Origin: Eubacterium sp. UBA3279
GTDB lineage: Bacteria > Bacillota > Clostridia > Lachnospirales > Lachnospiraceae
Reading direction: 5' to 3'
DNA: 64,000 nucleotides
Assembly (NCBI GenBank): GCA_002361775.1
Contig: DETV01000113.1
Coordinates: 6,249 to 70,248, forward strand
Shown: piece after piece, positions 35,630-44,208 of the stretch
Layout of the letters: every line of letters starts with the position of its first letter
How positions within the stretch are numbered: position 1 is the stretch's first letter
Made by a program: the position numbers and the translations under genes
Notes under the pieces: model-generated
Told to the model about the DNA's origin: nothing
What the model saw: the letters and a program-made list of their open reading frames with translations, nothing else
The model's database searches: none

Positions 35630-36292
35630 ATGGAAATGAATGAAAAATTAGTTCAGGCGATTACCCAGGCGGTGTTAGAACAGTTACAGAAGCAGCCTTC
35701 CGGGGACAGCAGGGAGGTTTCTCTGGCGGGAAAGACAAGAATGCGGCCAAAACATTCCTATGAGGGATATCCTCAGGCAAAACAGGGAACAGATCCCAAA
35801 GAAATTGTGATTGGAGTAGGAGCAGCTTTTCAGGAAGAGATTACAAAAACTATTTGTGGGTTACCCCTGGAAGAGGTGCTGAAGAATCTGAGGGCCGGGA
35901 TCGAGGAAGAAGGAATGCATTCACGGGTAGTAAAAGTTCTGGATACTTCCGATGTGGCATTTATGGCTCTGGAATCTGCAAAACTTTCAGGTTCCGGTAT
36001 CGGAATCGGGATTCAGTCAAAAGGAACAACGGTGATTCACCAAAAAGACCTTTATCCGCTTACCAATCTGGAACTGTTTCCTCAGGCGCCGCTGATCACT
36101 CTGGATATTTATCGTAAGATCGGACGAAATGCGGCGAAATATGTGAAAGGAGAAAAGGTAACTCCTATTGAGTGTACCAATGATCCTATGGTAAGAGCAA
36201 AATTTCAGGTGAAGGCTGCATTAATGCATATTATCGAGACAGAACAGTTGGATCCTGATAAGAAAATCATAGAATGGGAGGACAGGAAATGA
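35630..36292 (+). CDS. pduD: B12-dependent propanediol dehydratase, medium subunit, with encapsulation peptide
   Basis: A 220-residue medium subunit that contributes to coenzyme B12 binding with PduC. The body begins about residue 50 (KEIVIGVGAAFQEE) and contains SAKLSGSGIGIGIQSKGTTV. The first 20 residues (MNEKLVQAITQAVLEQLQKQ) form an amphipathic helix like the targeting peptide of Salmonella PduD, followed by a Ser/Gly/Arg linker. PduC and PduE lack such a helix here, so PduD may bring the whole heterotrimer into the shell. The start has a strong AAGGAGGG. It overlaps pduE by four bases. Confidence 0.95.
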   Translation: MEMNEKLVQAITQAVLEQLQKQPSGDSREVSLAGKTRMRPKHSYEGYPQAKQGTDPKEIVIGVGAAFQEEITKTICGLPLEEVLKNLRAGIEEEGMHSRVVKVLDTSDVAFMALESAKLSGSGIGIGIQSKGTTVIHQKDLYPLTNLELFPQAPLITLDIYRKIGRNAAKYVKGEKVTPIECTNDPMVRAKFQVKAALMHIIETEQLDPDKKIIEWEDRK

Positions 36293-36684
36293 GCAATTAT
36301 CCATTAGGACAAAATGAGGCGGATTCCATTACTTCCAAAACAGGAAAAAAACTTTCTCAGATTACTCTTGAGGAGGTAAAAAAAGGTAATGTTCAGGCGG
36401 ATGATATCAAGATTTCCAAAGAAATGCTTCATCGACAGGGGCAGGTGGCCAGGGAAGCAGATAACCCCGCTATGGAAGGAAACTTTGAACGAGCTGCAGA
36501 ACTGGTAGATGTGCCGGATGAGGTGATTCTTCAGATGTATAATAAGCTTCGTCCTAATCGCTCCACAAAAAGGGAGCTGATAGAGATGGCGAAAGAACTT
36601 CTGGAAGTTTATCATGCGCCCCACTGTGCAAAACTTGTACTGGAAGCAGCAGAAATTTACGAAAAAAGAGGGATAACGAGGTAA
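36289..36684 (+). CDS. pduE: B12-dependent propanediol dehydratase, small subunit
   Basis: A 131-residue small subunit with the family motif YPLGQNEADSITSKTGKKL near its N-terminus and PNRSTKRELIEMAKELLE toward the end. I used ATG 36289, inside the PduD stop overlap (ATGA), because it matches the short N-terminus of homologues. It is shorter than Salmonella PduE (173) since it lacks the N-terminal targeting helix. Translational coupling to pduD suits the fixed stoichiometry of the alpha2-beta2-gamma2 enzyme. Confidence 0.94.
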   Translation: MSNYPLGQNEADSITSKTGKKLSQITLEEVKKGNVQADDIKISKEMLHRQGQVAREADNPAMEGNFERAAELVDVPDEVILQMYNKLRPNRSTKRELIEMAKELLEVYHAPHCAKLVLEAAEIYEKRGITR

Positions 36685-36689
36685 GAGCA

Positions 36690-38522
36690 TTGAAACTGGT
36701 TGCAGGTGTTGATATAGGAAATTCCACAACTGAAGTATGTATCGGCAGTGTAGAAGAAAATGGTGTATTTCATTTTCTTTCTTCCGCTTCCCGGATGACC
36801 ACAGGAACAAAGGGAACTCTTCCCAATGTGCTGGGGGTCAGGGCGGCTCTTATGGAAGCCATGGAAAAAATCGGAAAAAACATCTCTGATTTGGATCATG
36901 TGCGGCTGAATGAGGCGGCTCCTGTCATTGGAGATACGGCTATGGAGACTATTACAGAAACGATCATCACGGAATCTTCTATGATTGGACATAATCCGTC
37001 CACTCCGGCAGGAGAAGGCCAGGCGGCAGGAATACTGATCAGCCTGGAACATCTGTATCAGGCTGAACCTGATAAGCCGTATATTGTTACTGCGTCAGAA
37101 AAATTTTCTTATGAAGCCATTGCAGAGAAGATGAACCAGTATATGCCGGGAAAGAAAATCAAAGGATTGATTTTGCAGGCAGATGAGGCCGTACTGGTGG
37201 AAAACAGACTGAAGGAGAAAATCCCTGTGATCGATGAGGTTCGCCATATCGAGGGGGTTCCGGAAGGGAAAATGGCGGCTATTGAAGTTGCCCCTGCAGG
37301 TACCAGTGTGAGAATGTTGTCCAATCCTTATGGGATCGCCACACTGTTACAGTTGAATCCGGAAGAAACCCGTATGGTTACTCCGATTGCAAAAAGTCTG
37401 ATTGGAAAAAGAAGCGCAGTGGTTATTCGAACACCTCACGGTAATGTACAGGAACAGATTCTTCCGGCTGGAGAAATCTATATGCGGGGTGAAAGAAGCA
37501 TTACGGTAAGTATTGATTCAGGAGCAGAAATGATCATGGAAGGGCTGCAAAGGGCAGGAGATATTCAGGACATCTGGGGGCAGCCAAATACAAATGTGGG
37601 TAATATGCTTCAGAGAATCAAAGAAGATATGGCTCAGGTATCCCGGGAAGAAAAGGAAAAAATCAGGATTACGGATATTCTGGCAGTCGATACCATGGCG
37701 CCGGTGGTGATATCCGGATCTTTGGCAGGTGAAACCTGTATGGAGAAAGCAGTGGGAATTGCAGCTATGGTAAAAACCCGTCACCTCCCTATGCAGCAGA
37801 TTGCAGATAAGCTGGGAGAAGAGCTTCATCTTCAGGGAAAAGTGGCAGGAGTGGAAGCTGTTATGGCTTCTTTGGGAGCGCTTACCACACCGGGAACCCA
37901 ATTGCCGCTGGCGATTTTGGATATGGGCGGAGGTTCCACCGATGCGGCATTGCTGCGGGAAGACGGTACAGTGGAAACCACTCATCAGGCGGGAGCAGGA
38001 GAACTGGTATCCATGCTGATCCAGACAGAATTGGGACTGCAGAGCCGAAATACGGCAGAACAGATAAAAAAATATCCTCTGGCAAAGGTGGAAAGCCTGT
38101 TTCACATGAGATTAGAGAATGGCTCCATGGAATTTTTTCAGGATTCTATCGATCCCAGATATTACGGTCATGTGGTTTTGCTGGCGCCGGGAGAACTTCT
38201 CAGGATAGAAGAAGATATTCCTATGGAAAAAATCCGACAGGTACGGCGGGAAGCAAAAAAGAAAGTATTTGTCACTAATGCAGTCAGAGCTTTGAAAAAA
38301 GTGGCGCCGGAACACAATCTGAAAAAAATACCAAACGTGGTATTGGTGGGAGGTTCTGCGGAGGATTTTGAAATACCGGAAATGTTGACAGAAGCGTTGG
38401 CGGAATACCGTATTGTGTGCGGAAGAGGGAATATCCGGGGAGAAGAGGGTCCAAGAAATGCTGTGGCAACGGGATTGTTACTGTCCTATCTGGGACAGAA
38501 GAATCAGGAGGTAGACCGATGA
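36690..38522 (+). CDS. pduG: Diol dehydratase reactivase, large subunit
   Basis: A 610-residue ASKHA-fold chaperone-like ATPase that, with PduH, ejects damaged cobalamin from inactivated diol dehydratase. The N-terminal phosphate motif VAGVDIGNSTTEVC is clear, as is the second ATPase motif AILDMGGGSTDAALL at about residue 405. Length equals PduG of enterobacteria (610). The likely start is TTG 36690 after a GAGG site, five bases after pduE. It overlaps pduH by four bases. Confidence 0.95.
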   Translation: MKLVAGVDIGNSTTEVCIGSVEENGVFHFLSSASRMTTGTKGTLPNVLGVRAALMEAMEKIGKNISDLDHVRLNEAAPVIGDTAMETITETIITESSMIGHNPSTPAGEGQAAGILISLEHLYQAEPDKPYIVTASEKFSYEAIAEKMNQYMPGKKIKGLILQADEAVLVENRLKEKIPVIDEVRHIEGVPEGKMAAIEVAPAGTSVRMLSNPYGIATLLQLNPEETRMVTPIAKSLIGKRSAVVIRTPHGNVQEQILPAGEIYMRGERSITVSIDSGAEMIMEGLQRAGDIQDIWGQPNTNVGNMLQRIKEDMAQVSREEKEKIRITDILAVDTMAPVVISGSLAGETCMEKAVGIAAMVKTRHLPMQQIADKLGEELHLQGKVAGVEAVMASLGALTTPGTQLPLAILDMGGGSTDAALLREDGTVETTHQAGAGELVSMLIQTELGLQSRNTAEQIKKYPLAKVESLFHMRLENGSMEFFQDSIDPRYYGHVVLLAPGELLRIEEDIPMEKIRQVRREAKKKVFVTNAVRALKKVAPEHNLKKIPNVVLVGGSAEDFEIPEMLTEALAEYRIVCGRGNIRGEEGPRNAVATGLLLSYLGQKNQEVDR

Positions 38523-38884
38523 TCGTAAATAAGCCGGGGATTCTTATTTATAGCTGGCAGCCGGATCCGGATTATCTTCGGGAAATATGTGCCGGAATTG
38601 AAGAAGAGGGCGTTCTCTACGAAATAAGGCAGAGTGAAGGAGAACTGGACGAGCTGGCATATACAGCGGCAAATGAATCTATGTTGGGTTCTGGAATCGG
38701 AATTACAGGTTCCCGGATGGCAATGCAGATGAGCCGCCTTCCCAAAGGGAAAAATGTATTTGAATTAGATACGCCTCGATTCTGGCAATGTCGGAATTTA
38801 GGCGCAAACAGCGCCCGGGCAATTAAAAAAATGCCGTTTAAGAGCCTGAGTTTTGAAAAAGTATTCGGAGATGAAGAGAAATGA
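38519..38884 (+). CDS. pduH: Diol dehydratase reactivase, small subunit
   Basis: A 121-residue protein resembling the beta subunit of diol dehydratase (DdrB/PduH). Central segments such as ESMLGSGIGITGSRMAMQMS mirror PduD, from which the reactivase swaps. The ATG at 38519 overlaps the pduG stop (ATGA) and its own stop overlaps pduO the same way, so expression is chained. A longer reading from 38417 would run deep into pduG and is rejected. Confidence 0.92.
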   Translation: MIVNKPGILIYSWQPDPDYLREICAGIEEEGVLYEIRQSEGELDELAYTAANESMLGSGIGITGSRMAMQMSRLPKGKNVFELDTPRFWQCRNLGANSARAIKKMPFKSLSFEKVFGDEEK

Positions 38885-39936
38885 AAATCTATACAAAAAC
38901 TGGTGATGCAGGTACAACAAGCCTGGTACACACGAAAAATATAAGTAAATCAGATGACCGGGTGGAAGTGATGGGAACCATAGACGAACTTACCAGTCAT
39001 ATTGGCCTGACAAAAACAAAAATACAAGATGAACATACCATTTCTTTTCTGGAGAATATTCAGCAGACACTGATGACTATTATGGCAGGAATTGCTGATT
39101 CCTATAATATGAAGTATAAATTAAAAGATGAGAATATTCAGGAGTTGGAAAAAGAAATTGATCGTCTGGAAAGTTCGTTTGAAAGACCGAAAAAATTTAT
39201 CCTTCCCGGGGCAAATCCTGTTTCTGCTCAGATGGATGTGACAAGAACAGTGGCAAGAAGAGCAGAAAGATGTCTGGCGGCGGTCAGTGTAAAGTTTGGC
39301 AGCGATAGCGGGGCAAGAAAATATATGAACCGTCTGGCAGATTATCTCTATGTTTTGGGGCGTTCATATGATGCGGCTATGGAAAATATTACTCACAGTG
39401 ACAGTGTAGCAGGAGGAGCGCAGGTGATAAAGGAAGATATGACCAGAGAGGTTTCATCTCAGAGCGGAGAAAAAATCAGTGATGAAGAACTGATTCAACA
39501 GGTACTTTTGCGGATGGGACAGGGACGAATGACTTTGGAACTTTCCAAAAAATTAATTGAAAAAATTGAAGAGGAAGCCAAAAGAAGAGGAAAAAAAGCA
39601 GTTATTGCAGTCTGTGGTCCTGACGGCAATCCCATAGCAGTTCATGTGATGGACGGGGCTTTTCTGGTAAGTTTTGATGTGGCTGTGAGAAAGGCTTATA
39701 CGGCTGTGGCAGTCAAAATGTCTACCATGGAGTTATCAAAACTTGCTCAGCCGGGACAGACATTTTACGGTCTGGAATCTTTGGATGGAGGAAAAATTGT
39801 TATTTTTGGCGGCGGAGTACCTCTGGTATATCAGGGAAATATCATTGGTGGTCTGGGAATCTCCGGGGGAACCGGGGAGGAGGATCACAGTTTGGCGGAA
39901 TATGCCCTTTCTGTATTGACGGATTTGTTGGGATAA
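38881..39936 (+). CDS. pduO: ATP:cob(I)alamin adenosyltransferase PduO with C-terminal DUF336 domain
   Basis: A 351-residue two-domain enzyme that adenosylates cob(I)alamin for PduCDE. The N-terminal adenosyltransferase (about 1-170) has TKTGDAGTTSLV, the ATP-binding MDVTRTVARRAERC and the family end MNRLADYLYVLGRSYD. The C-terminal half (about 195-351) is a GlcG/HbpS-like DUF336 domain, with SLDGGKIVIFGGGVPL near its end; in some PduO proteins this domain binds heme. The two-domain layout matches enterobacterial PduO (336 residues). It is the last gene of the cassette and starts by overlap with pduH. Confidence 0.94.
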   Translation: MKIYTKTGDAGTTSLVHTKNISKSDDRVEVMGTIDELTSHIGLTKTKIQDEHTISFLENIQQTLMTIMAGIADSYNMKYKLKDENIQELEKEIDRLESSFERPKKFILPGANPVSAQMDVTRTVARRAERCLAAVSVKFGSDSGARKYMNRLADYLYVLGRSYDAAMENITHSDSVAGGAQVIKEDMTREVSSQSGEKISDEELIQQVLLRMGQGRMTLELSKKLIEKIEEEAKRRGKKAVIAVCGPDGNPIAVHVMDGAFLVSFDVAVRKAYTAVAVKMSTMELSKLAQPGQTFYGLESLDGGKIVIFGGGVPLVYQGNIIGGLGISGGTGEEDHSLAEYALSVLTDLLG

Positions 39937-39960
39937 GTTAAACTAAAAGAAAATTTTTGT

Positions 39961-40060
39961 AACAGTTCGGTTATCCGGTGCAGGATAAGCGTCCAGTGTA
40001 GTTTCGGGAATGGCGGGAGCTGAACTGGTATGATTTTTTTTACAAATACAGTTACGACAG
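39961..40060 (+). repeat. Copy 2 of a dispersed intergenic repeat
   Basis: AACAGTTC, then GGATAAGC, CGGGAATGGCG, and the end block CAGTTACGACAG appear in the same order as at 18582-18664, with an insertion that includes a run of eight T. It follows pduO and may also end its transcript, though no strong hairpin is visible. Confidence 0.5.
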
Positions 40061-40075
40061 AGATGGGGGATGCAT

Positions 40076-40849
40076 ATGATTCAACAGAGAGATTTCTGGA
40101 TGTTTTTAGTTTTGAATATCCTTACTTGCGGCCTTTACGGTTTGTTTTTCTGGTATATGTGGAATGAAGATGTAAACAGAATATGTGAAGGGGACGGACA
40201 GTCGGTACCCAATTATATTATTGTTATTATACTGGGGATTTTAACCTGTGGAATTTACACATATTACTGGATGTATAAGCAGGGAAACAGATTGCAGGCA
40301 AATGCGATGCGGTATGGGGTGCGGATACAGGAAAATGGAAGCAGCTTATTGCTGTGGGCTTTGTTGGGATATCTTACCTGTGCATTGACCGTCTATTACA
40401 GCTATTATCTGATGGTTCGGATGGTGAATCAGATCGCGCCGGGATATAATGCCGGAATGGGATATGGACAAAACCAAAGTTATGAATCTGGTCAGGGATT
40501 TGGTAATAGTCAATATTTTGACAGATACGGAAGTGGAAAGGGAAGAATTATCTGTCTTTCCGGTCCGGAACCTCAGAGAGTGACAGAGGTTACAGATGCG
40601 CAGACATTAGTGCTGGGACAGGATGGAAGTGTGTGCAACCATATCATTATGGGATTTGCCATAGAAGCAAAACATTGTTCCATAACATATCGAAAGTTCG
40701 ACGATATGTATCTGGTGACAGATCACTCTGTGAGAGGAACGTATAAGGCGGCAGATGATACCAGGCTGAAAGGGGAAGAGATGACAGAACTTCCTGCAGG
40801 AAGCGTTATTTATCTGGGAGACAGAAGAACCATGTATCGGTTGGGATAA
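40076..40849 (+). CDS. DUF4234 membrane domain fused to an FHA-like domain
   Basis: A protein of about 257 residues. Residues 1-125 form three to four membrane helices in the DUF4234 pattern (LTCGLYGLFFWYMW, GILTCGIYTYYWMYK). A Gly/Tyr/Gln-rich linker follows (about 130-155). The C-terminal 100 residues look like a forkhead-associated phosphopeptide-binding domain: LVLGQDGSVCNHI, the AKHCSIT core strand, TDHSVRGTY and GSVIYLGDRRTMYRL. It could dock a Thr-phosphorylated partner at the membrane; this is inference. The ATG at 40076 is six bases after GGGGG; the ATG at 40070 is too close. Flanked by a repeat upstream and a shared terminator downstream. Confidence 0.72.
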   Translation: MIQQRDFWMFLVLNILTCGLYGLFFWYMWNEDVNRICEGDGQSVPNYIIVIILGILTCGIYTYYWMYKQGNRLQANAMRYGVRIQENGSSLLLWALLGYLTCALTVYYSYYLMVRMVNQIAPGYNAGMGYGQNQSYESGQGFGNSQYFDRYGSGKGRIICLSGPEPQRVTEVTDAQTLVLGQDGSVCNHIIMGFAIEAKHCSITYRKFDDMYLVTDHSVRGTYKAADDTRLKGEEMTELPAGSVIYLGDRRTMYRLG

Positions 40850-40860
40850 AGAAAGATAAA

Positions 40861-40901
40861 AAATACGGGCAAATGGAATCTATTCATTTGCCCGTATTTT
40901 T
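40861..40901. terminator. Bidirectional terminator between convergent genes
   Basis: AAATACGGGCAAATG pairs with CATTTGCCCGTATTT around a 10-base loop, with T on one side and A on the other. The AraC reading frame ends inside its loop, at 40880. Confidence 0.88.
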
Positions 40902-41746
40902 GACTTTCCGGGGGTAATACCTTTATACTTTTTATATGTTTTTATGAAATAACTCAGATCATTGAAGCCGCAATTATAAGCAACTTCTGTTACAGAGACG
41001 TCGGTGGTGGCGAGCTGGTAGCTGGCATGTTCGATTCTCTGATAATTCAGGTAATCGATGGGGGTTCTGTGAGTCATCTGATAGAAAAAACGACAGAAAT
41101 ACTTTGGCGACATATTGACGGAAGCGGAAAGCTGTTCCAGGGTCACGGGAGAGGAGTAGTTGGCCTCCATATAGTCCAAAACTTTCTTTAACTGCATGAT
41201 TTTCCGATAATCTCTGCGATCTTGAGGAGAGTCGGAGAAATATAACTGCTCACTGAATACCACGCCAAAAAAGTGATACAATTCTCCAAATACGATCAGT
41301 TCATAACCGGTTTTTTGAGATTCCATGGCGTTAAATATATCCCAGACAATTTGGTGAATCTGCTGATTTTTCAGGGTAAAGTGATGATACACAAAAGCAG
41401 AATGATCAATAATCTGTTTGATGTAGGTGGAACAGCGGGGGTTATTTTTTAGGAAGGCATTCATATCAAAAACAATACACTGGTAAACACAGTCGGAGGG
41501 AATACCGGAATGAAGAATTCCGCTGTTTACGAATACGATATCTCCCGGAGTGGCAGTAAATTCCTTCTCATCCATGGTAACATGGAGAGTACCGGTGAGT
41601 ATGCGAATGATTTCATATTCCACGTGCCAGTGATATGCCATCTCATAGCGGGGATGAGAACTGTCAACATGGTAAAATTCAAAGGGAAAATCAAAAGTTC
41701 CCCGTTGTTTGTTTTCACTGTAATTGTAATATTGCATAAAATACAT
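40880..41746 (-). CDS. AraC-family transcriptional regulator, probable activator of fucI
   Basis: A 288-residue regulator with an N-terminal cupin sensor (about 1-150, including HWHVEYEIIRILTG and the metal-like PGDIVFVNSG) and a C-terminal double HTH (VTLEQLSASVNMSPKYFCRF, then TEVAYNCGFNDLSYFIKTYK). It is transcribed away from L-fucose isomerase, from a shared 250-base region, so a fucose- or rhamnose-dependent switch is likely. The start ATG at 41746 has a GGAGGATG site. It ends in the loop of the convergent terminator. The ligand cannot be named from sequence. Confidence 0.88.
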   Translation of the reverse strand: MYFMQYYNYSENKQRGTFDFPFEFYHVDSSHPRYEMAYHWHVEYEIIRILTGTLHVTMDEKEFTATPGDIVFVNSGILHSGIPSDCVYQCIVFDMNAFLKNNPRCSTYIKQIIDHSAFVYHHFTLKNQQIHQIVWDIFNAMESQKTGYELIVFGELYHFFGVVFSEQLYFSDSPQDRRDYRKIMQLKKVLDYMEANYSSPVTLEQLSASVNMSPKYFCRFFYQMTHRTPIDYLNYQRIEHASYQLATTDVSVTEVAYNCGFNDLSYFIKTYKKYKGITPGKSKIRANE

Positions 41747-41808
41747 CCTCCATATTTGGAAGAATTCACAAAAAGATAAAAAAGGTGAATATTCTTCTAT
41801 TTTTAGCC

Positions 41809-41847
41809 ATTATAACACGAGAAGAAAGAAAAGAACAGTAGTATAAT
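41809..41847. promoter_or_regulatory. Divergent -10 elements of araC-like gene and fucI
   Basis: On the minus strand an extended -10 (TG-T-TATAAT) covers 41814-41809; on the plus strand TATAAT covers 41842-41847. The plus promoter has no good -35 box, fitting activation by the AraC protein. A palindrome GAATATTC lies at 41788-41795. From 41848 to 41997 I see only a 5' leader with AGGAGG before fucI. Confidence 0.55.
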
Positions 41848-41997
41848 TTGAACTAAGAAATGTGGCAATGCCGCAGTGCGATTGGTTATTCCGCTCAGAG
41901 CTGAGTAGTTCAGGAAACAGGAGTGGAGGATGAGCACAGCTTATTGGAACCAGGTAACGAATTACTATAAAAACATATTTCAGGAGGTATTTGTATT

Positions 41998-43791
41998 ATG
42001 GCAAAGAGCAGATTGATCGGTAGTTACCCTGTAATCGGTATCAGACCTACTATCGATGGAAGAAGAGGAGCTTTGGATGTTCGTGGATCTCTGGAAGAGC
42101 AGACCATGAATATGGCAAGATCCGCAGCAAAATTATTTGAAGATAATCTGAGATATTCCAATGGAGAACCGGTAAAAGTTGTAATCGCAGATACAACTAT
42201 CGGACGTGTTGGCGAGTCCGCAGCATGTGCAGACAAATTCAGAAAAGAAGGCGTTGATATCACAGTGACAGTTACACCTTGCTGGTGCTACGGTTCCGAA
42301 ACTATGGATATGGATCCTCAGACAATCAAAGCAGTATGGGGCTTCAACGGAACAGAAAGACCAGGAGCAGTGTATCTTGCATCCGTTCTGGCAACACATG
42401 CACAGAAAGGACTTCCTGCATTCGGTATTTACGGACATGATGTTTGTGAAGCAGACGATACATCCATTCCGGAAGACGTACAGGAAAAACTCCTTCGTTT
42501 CGGACGTGCAGCAGTCGCAGCAGCTTCCATGAGAGGAAAATCTTATCTGCAGATCGGTTCTATCTGTATGGGTATCGGCGGATCTATTATTGATTCTGAT
42601 TTCATCGAATCTTATCTGGGAATGCGTGTGGAATCTGTTGATGAAGTGGAAATCATCCGCCGTATGACAGAAGGTATCTACGATCATGAAGAATTTGAAA
42701 AAGCTCTGAAATGGGCAAAAGAGACCTGCAAGATTGGATTTGACAAGAATCCACCGGAACTGCAGATGTCTGATGAGAAAAAAGAAGAGCAGTTTGAATT
42801 TGTAGTTAAGATGGCAGTGATCATCAAAGAACTGATGAACGGCTGTGATAAACTGGATCCAAAATTCTCTGAAGAAGCGATTGGACACAACGCTCTGGCA
42901 GCAGGTTTCCAGGGTCAGAGACAGTGGACAGACTTCTATCCAAACGGAGACTTCGCAGAGGCAGTTTTGAATACTTCCTTTGACTGGAATGGAGCAAGAG
43001 AGCCATATATTCTGGCAACAGAAAACGACGTATTAAATGGTCTGGGAATGATGTTCATGAAACTTCTTACCAACCGTGCGCAGATGTTTGCGGATGTTCG
43101 TACATACTGGAGTCCGGAAGCAGTTAAAAAAGCAACAGGATATGATCTGGAAGGCGTTGCAAAAGAAAATGGCGGATTTATCCACCTGATCAACTCCGGC
43201 GCTTGCTGTCTGGATGCTTGTGGAGAAGCAAAAGATGAAAACGGCAACGGTGTTATGAAAGAATGGTGGAATGTAACAGAAGAAGATCAGAAAGCAATTA
43301 TGGATGCTACCACATGGAATGCAGCAGATAACGGATATTTCCGTGGTGGCGGATTCTCTTCCAGATTCGTTACAAGAGCAGAAATGCCTGCAACTATGAT
43401 TCGTCTGAACCTGGTAAAAGGTCTGGGACCGGTTCTTCAGATTGCAGAAGGCTGGACAGTAAATCTTCCAGAGGAAGTATCTGATAAATTGTGGAAACGT
43501 ACAGACTACACATGGCCATGTACCTGGTTTGCACCAAGATGTACAGGTGAAGGCGCTTTCAAAACAGCATATGATGTGATGAACAACTGGGGCGCTAACC
43601 ATGGAGCAATCTCCTATGGACATATCGGAGCTGATCTGATCACTATGTGTTCTATGCTGAGAATTCCGGTTTGTATGCATAACGTACCGGAAGAAAAAAT
43701 CTTCCGTCCTGCAGCTTGGAATGCTTTTGGAATGGACAAAGAAGGAGCAGATTACAGAGCTTGCAAGAACTACGGACCACTGTACAAATAA
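41998..43791 (+). CDS. fucI: L-fucose isomerase
   Basis: A 597-residue manganese enzyme that converts L-fucose to L-fuculose, normally about 590 residues. The metal ligands known in the E. coli enzyme (Glu337, Asp361, His528) correspond by spacing and context to Glu342 (ATENDVL), Asp366 (FADVRTYW) and His535 (NHGAISYGH). It starts GSYPVIGIRPTIDGRRGALD as is usual. CAGGAGG precedes the ATG. Codon use leans to AAC, GGT and CGT, like ppdK and glyQS here, suggesting high expression. It is separated from fucA, its pathway partner, by 17 kb. D-arabinose is a known side substrate. Confidence 0.95.
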   Translation: MAKSRLIGSYPVIGIRPTIDGRRGALDVRGSLEEQTMNMARSAAKLFEDNLRYSNGEPVKVVIADTTIGRVGESAACADKFRKEGVDITVTVTPCWCYGSETMDMDPQTIKAVWGFNGTERPGAVYLASVLATHAQKGLPAFGIYGHDVCEADDTSIPEDVQEKLLRFGRAAVAAASMRGKSYLQIGSICMGIGGSIIDSDFIESYLGMRVESVDEVEIIRRMTEGIYDHEEFEKALKWAKETCKIGFDKNPPELQMSDEKKEEQFEFVVKMAVIIKELMNGCDKLDPKFSEEAIGHNALAAGFQGQRQWTDFYPNGDFAEAVLNTSFDWNGAREPYILATENDVLNGLGMMFMKLLTNRAQMFADVRTYWSPEAVKKATGYDLEGVAKENGGFIHLINSGACCLDACGEAKDENGNGVMKEWWNVTEEDQKAIMDATTWNAADNGYFRGGGFSSRFVTRAEMPATMIRLNLVKGLGPVLQIAEGWTVNLPEEVSDKLWKRTDYTWPCTWFAPRCTGEGAFKTAYDVMNNWGANHGAISYGHIGADLITMCSMLRIPVCMHNVPEEKIFRPAAWNAFGMDKEGADYRACKNYGPLYK

Positions 43792-43810
43792 GATAAAGAT
43801 TAATACTAAG

Positions 43811-43846
43811 CTGCCATATCGCAAAAATGCGGTATGGCAGTTTTTT
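43811..43846 (+). terminator. Intrinsic terminator after fucI
   Basis: CTGCCATATCGC and GCGGTATGGCAG (one G-T pair) around AAAAAT, followed by six T. Confidence 0.9.
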
Positions 43847-43930
43847 CTTTTCATATTTTGGGGAATAAAACATATTTTTTATGTGTCTGCCGTATGAGTG
43901 TATGTTAAGAGGGAAAATTCAGGGGGCAAT

Positions 43931-44089
43931 GGGCATATGAGAAAAGAACATTTTGTATATGCCCAAATTCCACGAAAAAAACAGGGAGTTTTCCAGCATT
44001 TTGGGCATATAGCAGGTATAAGAAAGAAATCCATCCCGTGATAAGAGGATTTTGTGGGTATGAGAGAAGTGTAGTGACTGTATATGCCC
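43931..44089. repeat. Cluster of four alternating GGGCATAT / ATATGCCC arms
   Basis: GGGCATAT at 43931 and 44003 and ATATGCCC at 43957 and 44082 alternate within 160 bases. Neighbouring pairs form hairpins; the 43957 and 44003 arms extend to TATATGCCCAAAT and ATTTTGGGCATATA. The 417-base gap (43792-44208) contains the fucI terminator, this cluster and, near the end, a weak TAAAAT box before the next gene; I see no coding sequence in it. Confidence 0.55.
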
Positions 44090-44208
44090 AATCGGGAAAA
44101 AGAGGGAAGGGTAACAAAAAAAACGTCATGAAATCTGATGAATTCAAGAAAGAAAAGGGTGTTCCATATGGGAGTTTTGTGATAAAATAAAAGTCGGAGG
44201 GAAAATGT

